Shown in pieces: positions 34,592 to 44,154 of a stretch of 64,000 nt of DNA. The notes beneath the pieces are model-generated. The model was not told the DNA's origin, made no database searches, and saw only the letters and a program-made list of their open reading frames with translations. The stretch spans positions 1 to 64,000 of the forward strand of contig DRHQ01000017.1 in assembly GCA_011049545.1 (NCBI GenBank), in the 5' to 3' direction. A program made the position numbers and the translations under genes. How positions within the stretch are numbered: the first letter of the stretch is position 1; each line of letters starts with the position of its first letter. Origin of the DNA: Candidatus Aminicenantota bacterium (lineage in GTDB: Bacteria > Acidobacteriota > Aminicenantia > Aminicenantales > Aminicenantaceae).

Positions 34592-35409
34592 TTAATCCAC
34601 TTCCGCGGTGCGCTTCGAAGATAGCGCTCAGAAAAAATGTCTTCCCTCAATCCGATATTGTAGCTTACTTCCTCAAAAGTCACGATTGTGCGGTGTCCAT
34701 TCTTAACGTTGGCCATGGTTCGTTGCATAATCGTCGCAATCCCCTGGACCGATTCGATTTTGCCTGCTGTGAAGATCTTGTACAGGTCACCACGTTTATC
34801 ATAGTATTCCTCTTTTAGTGGTAAGAAGGTCTCTTGATCAATCCATGAGACTTTGCGGCTGTAGAAAGCGCTTTTTTCTTCCTTTGGTATGCTTTCTACG
34901 ACATTCACAGATTTGCCGTTTAGCTCTTCTTCAGCATTTAGTGTGTGTGTATCTTCCACAACTTCTCGGCCGGAAATATCCTCGTAAGTAAAATCTGAGC
35001 CCACGAAACTGGAATTTTTATCATTGGCTGCAATTCGGCGCACCAGTTTAATAGATGGCACATACAGCCAGCGGTCATCATTTTTTCCAAGATACTTCCA
35101 GATCATAAAAGTCATCTCTCGAACATCGGCCGGTCGGTGGAAATACATGTAATACTTTTGCTCACCACTCTCGCCTTTATTGAGGCGGAGCATGGTCAAC
35201 TCACGGATTCGTTCCTTCCCGCTCTTACTGATAAGTTTCATCAAGACCTTAGCTTTCATATCTTTGCCTACATAGAAAAATATCTGCTGAGATTTATTTA
35301 TGATTTCCTGCCCGGATAGCTTTTCCTGGGATTCAGCCAATCCATGGGTCAAAAGCACAGAAAAAATCGTCATTGAAGTGATGAATCGGATTAATTTTTT
35401 ATCTAGCAT
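34588..35409 (-). CDS. Outer-membrane lipoprotein-sorting-like (LolA-fold) periplasmic protein
   Basis: 273 residues, signal peptide ending near HGLAES. KAKVLMKLISKSGKERIRELTMLRL, YYMYFHRPADVREMTFMIWKYLGKNDDRWLYVPSIKLVRRIAANDKNSSFVGSDFTYEDI is the strongly conserved core of proteins annotated as outer membrane lipoprotein-sorting proteins that accompany MMPL/RND exporters. A half-barrel lipid-carrier fold is expected. It follows the exporter by 15 bp and would carry its cargo across the periplasm to the barrel encoded next. AGGAGG precedes the ATG. Confidence 0.82.
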   Translation of the reverse strand: MLDKKLIRFITSMTIFSVLLTHGLAESQEKLSGQEIINKSQQIFFYVGKDMKAKVLMKLISKSGKERIRELTMLRLNKGESGEQKYYMYFHRPADVREMTFMIWKYLGKNDDRWLYVPSIKLVRRIAANDKNSSFVGSDFTYEDISGREVVEDTHTLNAEEELNGKSVNVVESIPKEEKSAFYSRKVSWIDQETFLPLKEEYYDKRGDLYKIFTAGKIESVQGIATIMQRTMANVKNGHRTIVTFEEVSYNIGLREDIFSERYLRSAPRKWIK

Positions 35410-35424
35410 AGGTTCCTCCTTTGC

Positions 35425-37719
35425 TTATCTTTTCATAAATCTAAATCCCACCATTCGCATCAAAGCAGGAAGAAGTATCAAGGTCGTCAGCGTGCTGAAG
35501 GACATCAACATGGCAAAAAAGGCTCCGACAGTAACATACGGCGTCAAACTGGCAAACACCAGGGGTAAGAATCCAAAGATGATGACAAAGGCATTTCGAG
35601 AAATGGCTCGAGCCGGCTCCTGAAATATGTAGCCGATGGTGTTTTCCAAATCGCCGCACTCTTGAAACTTGCGTCGGAATCTCTGGATGAAATGAATGGC
35701 GAAATCAATGGACAGGCCGAGAGCCAGCGACGAGCAGACAGCGATGGGCATGTCATAGTCTTTCCCGATGAAACCGATTAAGCCATAGGACAGAACAATC
35801 GCAAAAGTTAAGGGCATCATCGAGATAAAGGCCAAACCAGGGGAGCGAAATAGAATGAGCATCAAAATAAACACGGCTAAAAATCCACCCAGCACGGCTT
35901 TCAGCATACCTTTCACCATCAAGTCCTGCCAGACCTTATTGATGTAAGTGAGGCCGGACCAGCGGATTTCAATGCCTTCGGGAACATGGTTATTATCGAA
36001 GAACTGCTGCACAGCCTGTTCAACCTTTTCCATATCCCGGTTGTCCCCCCGTTTCATTTGCACCCAAATATTGGCCTTCTGGTAATCATAATCCACAAAG
36101 TTATCAAGGTCGTTGGGGTTGCCGGACATAAGAAAAAGAAACAGATATTGTCCGATTTCATCCTGGCTTTCAGGAATTCTGTTCTGGGCTTCAGACCCTC
36201 CTTTTAGTACTCGTTCTACCCGCTTCACGATATCTGCCACCGAGGAGGTCTTGCCCACCACATCCCTTTCTTCTAGATATTTTTGAAGTTCGCTGATGTA
36301 GGCCATGACTTCAGGCCTTTTGATGTCGTCAGGCTGATGGCCTTCAATAGCCAAATACGCCATATAGGTGCCGCCGAAGTAGTGGTTCATCACTCGGTCA
36401 GCTATACGGATTTTGTGGTCTTCGTTGAACCAATTCACAGGGTTATCGTTCACCACAATTTTGGTGAGTCCCCAGATTCCAACAGCTAAAAGGGCTGCAG
36501 CTCCAAATACGATTATTCGACTTTGCCCAAAGGCAAAACGACCCACTCCGGGCAGAAGCTTAGTTAAAAGCGAAGGCTTCTTTTCTCGCTTCGCGACCTT
36601 GGCTGATAGTTTTTCTTCCCTAATCAGCATAATGGATGCCGGGATAAGGGTCACCGTCAAAAGCCAGGCGGCCATGACGCCAATAGCCACAAAAGCACCG
36701 AAAACTCGGACCGGTGGGATAGCGGCCAAAGTCAGAGAGCCAAATCCGACGGCCGTCGTTATGGATGTATAAAACATCGGGGTAAAGAGCTCGTCCGTAA
36801 CCGCCAGGAGGGTTTGCTTCCGGTCTTGCAGTGCAGGATAGCGGTCGTAAAATTCACTCAAAATGTGGACGGAATCCAGCACGGCTATAGGCATCAAAAA
36901 GATGGGTATCATGGAGCTCATGATGTGTACTGTAAAGCCAAGGCCAATCATTGCGCCCATGCCCCAAGCCACGCTGAACATGGCTACAATCATCGGAGAA
37001 ACAACGAGCGAGGCCTTGCGAAACAAAAAGAACATCAGCAGAAAAATCACAAGGCCGATCAGTGGAGCCAGGATGCCCATTTGTAAAAACATCTCAGAGC
37101 CAAAGGTATCCTCTGCAACCGGCAGGCCAGCGATGTAGTAATTTTGACCTCTTCCCAATTCCTTTTGCACCACCGACTCGATTTCCTTGGAAATGTCGTA
37201 GCTCATATCTTTTTGCTGAATGGGGATATACAGGGCTACAGCATCACCGTCTTTAGAGACGATCTTCTCAACAAAGAGCGGATTATCATAAATGCTCGCT
37301 TTGATGGCCTCAGCATCCTCTTTTGTTTGGGGCACGGTCTCCATGATTCGCCGCACCTGCATCATCCCACCCTCGGAGATGACATTATCTGTTGTGGTGA
37401 AGCTTATGACATCCTCAATGACTACTCCATCGATTTTCAGGATATCTTCAGTGATGCGGGCGATCTTACCTAAAGTTTCGGTTTGAAAGATACCGTTTTC
37501 ATCTGTGATGCCCAAAACAATAATATCCCGGATACCAAAGTCCTTTTTTACCTGATCATAGAACACCCGATCGGATTGATTCGCTTCAAGCATGTTTTCC
37601 GGGTCGGTGTCGATATGGGCCTTAGGGAATTGGAACAGAAACAAGCCGGTCAGGACTAGTATCAGGATGATGACCAGTTTAGGGTGATCAATCGAAAAAT
37701 AGGTCAACTTTTTAAGCAT
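35425..37719 (-). CDS. MMPL/RND-superfamily exporter (HpnN-like)
   Basis: 764 residues from the ATG at 37719, which has GAGGAGGAAAGC upstream; the in-frame ATG at 37743 has none. There are twelve membrane segments in two sets of six plus two large periplasmic loops. KLVIILILVLTGLFLFQFPKAHIDTDPENML, LMPIAVLDSVHILSEFYDRY and the second-half LALGLSIDFAIHFIQRFRRK are signature segments of MMPL/sterol-sensing-like RND exporters, which move lipids or hydrophobic molecules using proton motive force (D in VLDSVH and IDFAIH). Operon: ArsR, this gene, LolA-like, DUF1302-like. The stretch is visibly richer in G+C than the molybdoenzyme region. Confidence 0.88.
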   Translation of the reverse strand: MLKKLTYFSIDHPKLVIILILVLTGLFLFQFPKAHIDTDPENMLEANQSDRVFYDQVKKDFGIRDIIVLGITDENGIFQTETLGKIARITEDILKIDGVVIEDVISFTTTDNVISEGGMMQVRRIMETVPQTKEDAEAIKASIYDNPLFVEKIVSKDGDAVALYIPIQQKDMSYDISKEIESVVQKELGRGQNYYIAGLPVAEDTFGSEMFLQMGILAPLIGLVIFLLMFFLFRKASLVVSPMIVAMFSVAWGMGAMIGLGFTVHIMSSMIPIFLMPIAVLDSVHILSEFYDRYPALQDRKQTLLAVTDELFTPMFYTSITTAVGFGSLTLAAIPPVRVFGAFVAIGVMAAWLLTVTLIPASIMLIREEKLSAKVAKREKKPSLLTKLLPGVGRFAFGQSRIIVFGAAALLAVGIWGLTKIVVNDNPVNWFNEDHKIRIADRVMNHYFGGTYMAYLAIEGHQPDDIKRPEVMAYISELQKYLEERDVVGKTSSVADIVKRVERVLKGGSEAQNRIPESQDEIGQYLFLFLMSGNPNDLDNFVDYDYQKANIWVQMKRGDNRDMEKVEQAVQQFFDNNHVPEGIEIRWSGLTYINKVWQDLMVKGMLKAVLGGFLAVFILMLILFRSPGLAFISMMPLTFAIVLSYGLIGFIGKDYDMPIAVCSSLALGLSIDFAIHFIQRFRRKFQECGDLENTIGYIFQEPARAISRNAFVIIFGFLPLVFASLTPYVTVGAFFAMLMSFSTLTTLILLPALMRMVGFRFMKR

Positions 37720-37765
37720 GCTTTCCTCCTCATTAGATATCAATCAGAAGCAGCCAGTTTCGCTT

Positions 37766-38095
37766 TTATTTCAAGTTTTGAATACCCTTCATTAGTTTCT
37801 CGTTCTCTTTTAATTGTTCGAAGAGCACCTCTCTCATAATATCGCATGCTTGGATCACTTTAGGATTTGCAATCCGGTAATAAATGTTGATGCCATCCCT
37901 TCTTGACGCCAGTATTCCCTTCTGCCGCATTACCGCCAAATGTTGGGAGATATTTGCCTTAAGAGCACCCACGCGTTCCGCCAATTCGTTTACGGTCATA
38001 TCTTTATCGCGTAAAGCATTCAATATCTCAAGGCGTTTGGCATTTGCTAATGTCTTGCAGACATCAGCATGAAGTTCATAAATTCTTTTATTCAT
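37766..38095 (-). CDS. ArsR-family winged-helix repressor
   Basis: 109 residues: ELHADVCKTLANAKRLEILNALRD, MTVNELAERVGALKANISQHLAVMRQKGILASRRDGINIYYRIANPKV. It has two cysteines, C13 and C84 (IQACDIM), far apart in sequence but possibly near each other in the dimer; the classic ELCVCDL metal motif is absent, so it is not a standard arsenic sensor. A persulfide- or oxidant-sensing type is possible. It heads the MMPL operon (46 bp gap) and has a perfect-consensus promoter and an inverted repeat upstream, fitting autorepression. Confidence 0.85.
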   Translation of the reverse strand: MNKRIYELHADVCKTLANAKRLEILNALRDKDMTVNELAERVGALKANISQHLAVMRQKGILASRRDGINIYYRIANPKVIQACDIMREVLFEQLKENEKLMKGIQNLK

Positions 38096-38113
38096 ATTAA
38101 GCCACCCGATAAA

Positions 38114-38134
38114 TAACCTGATTTATTCATAAAT
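38114..38134. repeat. Solo end of the MITE-like element
   Basis: TAACCTGATTTATTCATAAA at 38114-38133 is identical to the left end of the copies at 1404 and 39777; identity stops one base later. It lies in the leader of the ArsR gene, between promoter and ATG. Confidence 0.7.
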
Positions 38135-38148
38135 ATCTGAATTATATA

Positions 38149-38195
38149 GTTTCGAAATCATGAAACAATTATACAAAAAATAATCTTATTGTCAA
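38149..38195 (-). promoter_or_regulatory. Consensus promoter and inverted repeat of the ArsR-MMPL operon
   Basis: On the minus strand: TTGACA (38195-38190), 16 bp, TATAAT (38173-38168), both hexamers perfect. Just downstream GTTTC and GAAAC (38149-38153, 38162-38166) form an inverted repeat with an 8-bp spacer, a good ArsR-type operator position. Confidence 0.7.
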
Positions 38196-38383
38196 GGTTT
38201 CTGCACAAAAAAATTTACTGCGGCTGGGAAATTTTACATTTGCCTTGGATTAAGGCTTGCTTGCCTCTAAGTTCCAGCGTCCTTCTATATTTTTAGCACT
38301 TAAGGGATCTTTTTAACTTCATCAATGAACTGCTTCGCTATCTCAACCTTAATATTATTTATTTTAATGACATTACTTCATTT

Positions 38384-38995
38384 TTATTCTAAAACCCTTA
38401 GCCTGACAATCCGTTCAAAATAATTACCCTTCATCCCTTCTTTTCCTTTTCCCTTTACAGATTCTCCCTTAGTTAGCATCACTTGGAGCTTTAATTCGGC
38501 ATCCTGAGCATCATCACCAGGTCGGACGCTCATAGGAAGGGCAGTAATTTTTGCTCCTTCAAATCCTTTCAGCTTATCGCCTACGACTCGGCATGATAAG
38601 GGTAAATTTACATTCCATCCAGGAGCAAACTTTGACATTGAATTGCTTTTTATCCTCTGAGGATCTACATACAACCAGGCGTTTCTGAAAGGAGCTTCTA
38701 CTTTATCTCCTTTTTTGCGGCCGATCACAGTTAGAACTGTTCTAATCTCACCTCTCTGTACCTCAATCAAGAAACTGCCGTCAGCTTGCATAAGGGACTT
38801 TTTGGTCTCTTTATCCAGAATATCAATAATTGTATTCGCCTCATCCTGCCAGGGACCATTGTTGGCATGGCAGACAAGGCAGTTTTTAGATTTACTCAAA
38901 AGACCTACAGCAGGGGGATAGGAAAAAGAATACTGATAAAGACATATTACTAGCCCCAATACTGATAATAATATTAGGATGGTTTTAGCTTTCAT
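38384..38995 (-). CDS. Secreted monoheme cytochrome-like protein
   Basis: 203 residues, signal peptide or anchor at the N-terminus (TILILLSVLGLVICLYQYSFSY), one CLVCH motif at about residues 39-43 (SKNCLVCHANNGPW), then a beta-rich region (SFLIEVQRGEIRTVLTVIGRK, PFRNAWLYVDPQRI, ELKLQVMLTKGESVKG) and YFERIVRLRVLE at the end. The heme motif makes it a probable periplasmic electron carrier; the rest matches no family I can name. The 3' end of this gene also occurs as a remnant at 33242-33315, so a second copy once existed. AGGAGAG lies before the ATG. Confidence 0.7.
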   Translation of the reverse strand: MKAKTILILLSVLGLVICLYQYSFSYPPAVGLLSKSKNCLVCHANNGPWQDEANTIIDILDKETKKSLMQADGSFLIEVQRGEIRTVLTVIGRKKGDKVEAPFRNAWLYVDPQRIKSNSMSKFAPGWNVNLPLSCRVVGDKLKGFEGAKITALPMSVRPGDDAQDAELKLQVMLTKGESVKGKGKEGMKGNYFERIVRLRVLE

Positions 38996-39144
38996 TTTCT
39001 CTCCTCTTTATTTTGTCTCAAAAAATATTTCCTTGCTAAAGACTCCATCGATAGCCTAACAAAATACCTGGGATATGGATTTCTGCCAATCATCTCTTCT
39101 TTATCAAAGAGGTAATATTTCGTAAAGAACTAGAGATAATCTAC

Positions 39145-39735
39145 TCAAATCCAGCCAAATCGAATGAGTGATTTGCTTGCTTTCCAGGCAAAAAGTGCGG
39201 CCATTCCAATAAGAATGATGGTTAAAATTGGATTGAAGGCATCGTAAACTTGTAACCCTAAAATAATGGCAGTAATCACTAAGAACAGGCAGAAAGTTGC
39301 CAATCGCTTACGCTTGACTCGATAAGGTTTTAATTGGGCAGCAAAGTTATCGGGCGCGGCGTCACCGGGGCCTATTTGAGACATAAGGGATTCAATTTTA
39401 GGCTGAAGGTTGAAATGGACATTAGATAATAAACTCATGAGAGTGAATAAGATGAGCGTTTTAGTTAGCATAATCCAACTTTTCCAAAGGGTCTCAATGC
39501 CTAACGGACCAAAAATCAGAAGTAACACACCAGAAACTGCTACCGTGCATTGGAATACGTAACATCTGGTTGCACCCCTTCGGATTATATTCTCCATGTA
39601 TCGATCAGTATTGTAGTTAAATGATGATCCCAATAAAGCTCGTTCATTAACGACAATAAGATTAAACAAAGGCACTGACATGAACACGAAACCTATCACA
39701 TGAAGAAATTTCAATACATTGTTAAAAACTTCCAT
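39145..39735 (-). CDS. Four-helix membrane protein, DUF2269/CopD-like
   Basis: 196 residues. Helices at about 10-30, 55-78, 85-105, 143-163 and 167-185. FLHVIGFVFMSVPLFNLIVVNERALLG and ARRGATRCYVFQ-like loops resemble DUF2269 proteins; the first helix carries a His (LHVIG) as in CopD-like membrane proteins that may hold heme or copper. A related protein is encoded at 55963. It follows the same direction as the cytochrome gene at 38384, 149 bp away. Function unknown. Confidence 0.55.
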   Translation of the reverse strand: MEVFNNVLKFLHVIGFVFMSVPLFNLIVVNERALLGSSFNYNTDRYMENIIRRGATRCYVFQCTVAVSGVLLLIFGPLGIETLWKSWIMLTKTLILFTLMSLLSNVHFNLQPKIESLMSQIGPGDAAPDNFAAQLKPYRVKRKRLATFCLFLVITAIILGLQVYDAFNPILTIILIGMAALFAWKASKSLIRFGWI

Positions 39736-39776
39736 AATTCCCTCCTCTGATTGCCTTTCATTTTATGAGGTTTAGC

Positions 39777-40088
39777 TAACCTGATTTATTCATAAATTAT
39801 GCCGACATCAATATTTATTTTCATTGATATCTACTCGTTACGCTGATTTCACCTTTAGTAGAACATTCAATCCGCCTCAAATGCGTTACTTTTTATTATA
39901 TGTCGGCATAATTTACCCTTTGGGCGGATCGATTTCACCGCATCTGCTTCGTTACAGTGCATTTGCGGTGAAGAACCACAGCTGCATACCCTGTGCCTCG
40001 CATCCGATGACATATATTTTAAATAACATCGTCGTTGCGAGCGGAGCGTGGCAATCCGGCAAACTTGATCCGTGAATAATCCAGGCTA
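39777..40088. repeat. MITE-like dispersed repeat, copy 2
   Basis: Same length (312 bp) and about 90% identity to 1404-1715. Ends TAACCTGATTTATTCA and TGAATAATCCAGGCTA. The same hairpins are present, with several paired changes. No transposase. It sits between the divergent genes at 39735 and 40548. Confidence 0.8.
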
Positions 40089-40312
40089 ATATCTTTTTAT
40101 CTCTTTAAAAATAATCTAATCTTGAGCATCAGTAATACTTTTATTTTTCTGGTCCTACGCAAAATTAGGTGCGCTGTAGTTTTTATGGGAAAAATTCCTA
40201 CTATATTAAATTATCCTCTTCAAAGCTATTTCCGATAATGCCTATCATCCCAAGAGGCATTATACGCTGATGAAAATCCTTGTCAATTATTATAGACAGC
40301 ATGTTACAAAGG

Positions 40313-40374
40313 AAGCATCTCCAAAACCTTTGTCATGAACATAGCAGCCAGTTATCACGGAAATGGAGATGCTT
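40313..40374. repeat. Isolated inverted repeat, 11-bp arms
   Basis: AAGCATCTCCA (40313-40323) and TGGAGATGCTT (40364-40374) are perfect complements separated by 40 bp. The loop shows no gene. The region 40089-40547 otherwise holds only A+T-rich sequence and the promoter below. Origin (mobile-element scar or folded RNA) unclear. Confidence 0.45.
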
Positions 40375-40392
40375 ACCGTTACAAAATAAATA

Positions 40393-40433
40393 TTGAAAAT
40401 TAGTAAACCTGTGTGATATTATATTACTATCAC
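40393..40433 (+). promoter_or_regulatory. Candidate promoter with inverted repeat upstream of 40548
   Basis: TTGAAA (40393-40398), 18 bp, TATTAT (40417-40422), overlapped by GTGATA-N9-TATCAC (40413-40433). The repeat could be an operator; no matching regulator can be named. Confidence 0.35.
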
Positions 40434-40547
40434 GATAGAAATTATAAAATATATAAATATAATAATAAAATTGTTAGAGAAGTGAGTATTCCTAATCTAA
40501 AAAAAAAGAATTATTTCTTATTGATTCCAAAAAAGAGGAGGTGTGTT

Positions 40548-41024
40548 ATGAAGCACATGATTTTTTTGATGGTTGTAACCCTGATATTACTCGGAGCTTT
40601 ATTCTCTGGTAGTGAGCTCAGGGCACAAGAACATCCTGGTGAGCACCCAGGGAAGGCAGAAAAAATCAAACCCGACCAGGTCAAAGAGGCTATTCTCGAC
40701 TACATCCGTTTGGACACAAAGCTGAAGGGAGACTCTTTTTTAATCTGGGACGATAAAGAACAAAGGGTCTGGAATCTTGATTTCTCTGAACTTCATAAAA
40801 AGGTGATGGTCCTCGAAGATAAGACTTATTTTGCGTGTGTTGATTTCAATGCGCAAGTGAAACAGCCTGATGGATCAGTAAAAACAGCTACTCTCGACAT
40901 TGATTTCTGGCTGGAAAAAGGGGAAGACGGCAATTTAAAGGTAAGTATGATAAAGATCCATAAGGTTGGAGGCGTGCCAAGGTATAAGTATGAAGGAGAT
41001 AAGATTAAACAGATTAAGGAATGA
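40548..41024 (+). CDS. Secreted protein of unknown function
   Basis: 158 residues from the ATG at 40548 (AGAGGAGGTGTGTT upstream). Signal peptide ends near LRAQE. The mature part starts with a His-rich [12 protein letters not shown], then [36 protein letters not shown], and a C-terminal beta region [22 protein letters not shown]. It does not contain heme motifs. The last codon overlaps the ATG of the thioredoxin-fold gene (ATGA), so the two are translated together. No known family recognised. Confidence 0.7.
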   Translation: MKHMIFLMVVTLILLGALFSGSELRAQEHPGEHPGKAEKIKPDQVKEAILDYIRLDTKLKGDSFLIWDDKEQRVWNLDFSELHKKVMVLEDKTYFACVDFNAQVKQPDGSVKTATLDIDFWLEKGEDGNLKVSMIKIHKVGGVPRYKYEGDKIKQIKE

Positions 41025-43255
41025 GGAAAAAGAGAAATATCTCGCAGAGAAATGTTGGTCTGGGTGTTCTCATTTGCCTTTGTATTGTCATTGTTCTTTT
41101 TAGTATGAGAGGTTTTTCTATGAAGAGCGAATTGAACTCTGAAGAAGCAAAAAAAGTCCATCAATCCAATGATTCTTCTTCCGATAGAGAGAACGGCCAC
41201 AACCGTCTCATTTTTGAGAAAAGTCCTTACCTTCTGCAGCATGCTGATAATCCAGTTGATTGGTATCCCTGGGGTGAAGAAGCCTTCTTGAAAGCGAAAA
41301 AAGAAGATAAGCCTATCTTTCTCTCCATTGGCTATTCTGCCTGCCACTGGTGTCAGGTGATGGAGCGAGAATCATTCGAAGATGAAGAAGTCGCTCAACT
41401 CATGAATCATTATTTTGTTGCCATCAAAGTGGATAGGGAAGAACGTCCGGACATTGACAACATTTACATGACTGTCTGTCAATATATGACCGGTTCTGGT
41501 GGTTGGCCTTTGACTATCATCATGACACCGGACGAAAAGCCCTTCTTCGCCGGCACCTATTTCCCCAAACAAGCTAAATTTGGACGGTCAGGATTGATGG
41601 AGATCCTTAATCAGATCGCTTCACTATGGGAAAAGGACCGGCCGAGTGCTCTTCAGGCTGGAAACCAGGTCACTCAGACTATTAAGAACATATCCTCATC
41701 TCCAATGAGTGGAGATCTTACAAAGGAGAATCTGAAACAGGCCTATCAAAAGTTTAAGGATAGTTTTGACGAAACCAATGGTGGTTTTGGCCTGGCACCC
41801 AAGTTTCCAAGTGCCCACAATCTTTCACTCCTTTTACGCTGGTGGAAGAGAAGCGGTGAGGAGAAAGCTTTAAAAATGGTTGAAAAAACCTTAGATGCCA
41901 TGTGGAAAGGAGGAATGTATGATCACTTGGGTTTTGGTTTTCACCGCTATTCCACTGATTCCAGATGGCTCGTTCCCCACTTTGAAAAGATGCTCTATGA
42001 CCAGGCAATGCTTGCCATTGCCTATGTTGAGGCCTACCAGGCGACAGGGAAGGCGCAATATGCAGAAGTAGCCAGGCAAATCTTCACTTATGTTCTGAGG
42101 GATATGACCTCTCCTGAAGGAGCTTTTTACTCTTCCGAGAATGCCGATAGTGAAGGAGAAGAGGGGAAATTCTATGTCTGGACGCAAGATGAAATCAAGG
42201 CGATCCTTGGAGAGGAGCATGGAGATTTCTTCTGCCGATTTTACGGCGTAACGAAAAAGGGCAATCTTGAAGGAAGCAGGAGTGTACTTCACATAAGCAG
42301 ATCACTTGAAGCATTTGCCAGGAATGAAGGAATGACGCCTGATGAACTCAAGAAAATTCTAGAACAATCTCGCCAGAGACTGTTTGCTGCTCGCGAGAAA
42401 AGGATTCATCCTTCCAAAGATGACAAGATTCTCACTGATTGGAACGGACTCATGATTGCTGCTTTTTCCAAAGGAGCTCAGGCGCTGAATGAGCCCGAGT
42501 ATGCTGGTGCCGCCCGTAATGCGGCTGATTTCTTGCTAAAAGAACTACGCCGTAATGATGGCCGACTTCTGCATCGGTATCGAGAAGGCGAAGCTGGTCT
42601 GCCAGGCTATATTGATGATTATGCCTTCCTTGTCTGGGGCTTGACCGATCTTTACGAGGCTACCTTTGAAGCGCGTTACTTACAGGAGGCACTGACTCTC
42701 ACTGATGATATGCTAAAACTATTCTGGGATGACAAAGAGGGAGGTCTCTATTTCACCGGTGCCGATAATGAAAAGCTCATAGCCAGGATGAAAGATGTCT
42801 ATGATGGAGCGATACCTTCTGGGAACTCCGTAGCCTCTCTGAATCTCCTTCGTCTTGGCCGGATAACCATGAGGCAGGAGCTCGAAGAAAAGGCGGAAAA
42901 GGCAATAGAAAGCTTCGGCAAGACGATCAGCCGCTCACCAACTGGGTTTTCACAGTTTCTCATTGCCTTGGACTTTGCTGTTGGTCCGACAAAAGAGATT
43001 GTTATTGCTGGTGATTTGCATCAAGAGGATACCAATCTAATGCTGCATACGATTCGCAGCCGTTTTCTTCCGGGAAAGGTTTTAATCCTCCATCCAGAAG
43101 GTGAAGAGGGCAAAGCCATTGAGAAAATTATACCTTTTATAAAGGGTCAGAATAAAATCAATGAAAAGGCTGCAGCCTATATTTGTGAAAACTACACATG
43201 TAAATTGCCTACCACAGATGTGCAAAAAATGATTTCGTATATTGAATCTGAATGA
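41021..43255 (+). CDS. YyaL/SSP411-like thioredoxin-fold protein (DUF255)
   Basis: 744 residues. One N-terminal helix (about 13-30) may anchor it. [47 protein letters not shown] (thioredoxin-like CHWC) and [19 protein letters not shown] are the DUF255 domain; the rest is an (alpha/alpha)6-type barrel ([69 protein letters not shown]). This two-domain protein is widespread; its activity is unknown, possibly redox or sugar-related. Length and all motifs are normal. Confidence 0.88.
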   Translation: MRKKRNISQRNVGLGVLICLCIVIVLFSMRGFSMKSELNSEEAKKVHQSNDSSSDRENGHNRLIFEKSPYLLQHADNPVDWYPWGEEAFLKAKKEDKPIFLSIGYSACHWCQVMERESFEDEEVAQLMNHYFVAIKVDREERPDIDNIYMTVCQYMTGSGGWPLTIIMTPDEKPFFAGTYFPKQAKFGRSGLMEILNQIASLWEKDRPSALQAGNQVTQTIKNISSSPMSGDLTKENLKQAYQKFKDSFDETNGGFGLAPKFPSAHNLSLLLRWWKRSGEEKALKMVEKTLDAMWKGGMYDHLGFGFHRYSTDSRWLVPHFEKMLYDQAMLAIAYVEAYQATGKAQYAEVARQIFTYVLRDMTSPEGAFYSSENADSEGEEGKFYVWTQDEIKAILGEEHGDFFCRFYGVTKKGNLEGSRSVLHISRSLEAFARNEGMTPDELKKILEQSRQRLFAAREKRIHPSKDDKILTDWNGLMIAAFSKGAQALNEPEYAGAARNAADFLLKELRRNDGRLLHRYREGEAGLPGYIDDYAFLVWGLTDLYEATFEARYLQEALTLTDDMLKLFWDDKEGGLYFTGADNEKLIARMKDVYDGAIPSGNSVASLNLLRLGRITMRQELEEKAEKAIESFGKTISRSPTGFSQFLIALDFAVGPTKEIVIAGDLHQEDTNLMLHTIRSRFLPGKVLILHPEGEEGKAIEKIIPFIKGQNKINEKAAAYICENYTCKLPTTDVQKMISYIESE

Positions 43256-43299
43256 TTGAAAAGTGTGCGGATTAAATTCAAGTTTCCATTTTCGATTGC

Positions 43300-43343
43300 T
43301 TGACAATAAAAATAAGGGGAAATATATCTTAAAACAAGATATA
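43300..43343 (+). promoter_or_regulatory. Promoter with palindromic operator for the second Rrf2 gene
   Basis: TTGACA (43300-43305), 17 bp, TATATC (43323-43328). The -10 is the first arm of TATATCTT-AAAAC-AAGATATA (43323-43343), a perfect 8-bp inverted repeat. Its place 29 bp before the Rrf2 gene suggests autoregulation. Confidence 0.65.
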
Positions 43344-43371
43344 ATAATTAATATAACAAAGGAAAAATAAG

Positions 43372-43836
43372 ATGATAAAGCTCACAAGAAAAACTCAATA
43401 TGGAATAAAAGCATTGTTAGATTTATCTTTACATGAAAAAGGTAGCCCTGTTTTTTTAAAAGAGATCGCTAATAGAGAAAATATTCCTCTTAAATACCTA
43501 GAGCAGATTTTTATTTCCTTAAAAATAGCTGGTTTTGTTCGAAGTAAGAGAGGCGCTCATGGAGGATATCAATTAATAAAACCGGTTGAAAAGATAAGAA
43601 TTAGTGAAGTCATCCAGGCTTTAGAAGGAGATTGGAATTTAGTCGAGTGTGAAGAGATGGAGAGCTGCTGTTCCACCCTTAATGCGTGTGTAATTTATGA
43701 AGTTTGGGAAAAGGCAACGAAAGCCTTGAGTTCTGTTTTTGAAGGAACTTCTCTTAAGGATTTACTGCAAAGGTATGATATTTTAGGACAGAACAAGGAA
43801 GAACTTTTAAAAATGAAGCAAAAATGGCTTCATTAA
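43372..43836 (+). CDS. Rrf2-family transcriptional regulator
   Basis: 154 residues: LTRKTQYGIKALLDLSLHE, VFLKEIANRENIPLKYLEQIFISLKIAGFVRSKRGAHGGYQLIKP, ISEVIQALEGDW is the standard Rrf2 winged helix. Cysteines: VECEEMESCCSTLNACVIYEVW, four in a region where IscR and NsrR bind a cluster, though the spacing is not that of either. A CymR-like cysteine-metabolism regulator is another possibility. The stop codon directly touches a 49-bp repeated sequence shared with 52574-52622. Confidence 0.82.
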   Translation: MIKLTRKTQYGIKALLDLSLHEKGSPVFLKEIANRENIPLKYLEQIFISLKIAGFVRSKRGAHGGYQLIKPVEKIRISEVIQALEGDWNLVECEEMESCCSTLNACVIYEVWEKATKALSSVFEGTSLKDLLQRYDILGQNKEELLKMKQKWLH

Positions 43837-43881
43837 AAAGAAATTGCTATTCCCGTAGTTAATGCCCAATCAGAAGCTTCA
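43833..43881 (-). pseudogene. Tail remnant of the outer-membrane protein gene at 52575
   Basis: 49 bp identical to 52574-52622. On the minus strand it encodes EASDWALTTGIAISF and the stop, the C-terminus of the protein at 52575. Sequence beyond 43881 does not match. It lies next to the sigma/anti-sigma pair whose paralogue adjoins the intact gene. Confidence 0.7.
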
Positions 43882-44107
43882 TTGATTTCTAACCGGTCCC
43901 ACTGACAACCCCCCAGAAAGTCTTTGTTCATCACCGCATGTATTCTAAACCATGTACCTAAGCACAGAGTTAACTTTTTCGTGCGGATGGGATCAATCGA
44001 TATTTCTGATGCGCTTGAGAAGAGCTTCTTATACTTATAAAAAAGCCATCTTGCAAAGATGACAAAAGAAGATAGTGGAAATATAAAAATAAGTGGCAAA
44101 ACATAAT
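43882..44107. other. Gap without recognisable gene
   Basis: Between the repeat remnant and the sigma-factor promoter there are only short frames in either direction with no ribosome site or family resemblance. Nothing else is recognised. Confidence 0.4.
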
Positions 44108-44136
44108 TTGACAGATTATAATTATTTTAATAGGAT
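44108..44136 (+). promoter_or_regulatory. Candidate promoter for the ECF sigma operon
   Basis: TTGACA (44108-44113), 17 bp, TAGGAT (44131-44136), 18 bp before the ATG. An ECF-specific autoregulated promoter cannot be excluded. Confidence 0.4.
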
Positions 44137-44154
44137 TTTTTTTATAAGGAATAT

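Noticed and set aside
36814-37486. Several plus-strand frames antisense to the MMPL exporter
   Set aside because: They are shadows of a well-supported membrane protein gene and show no motif.
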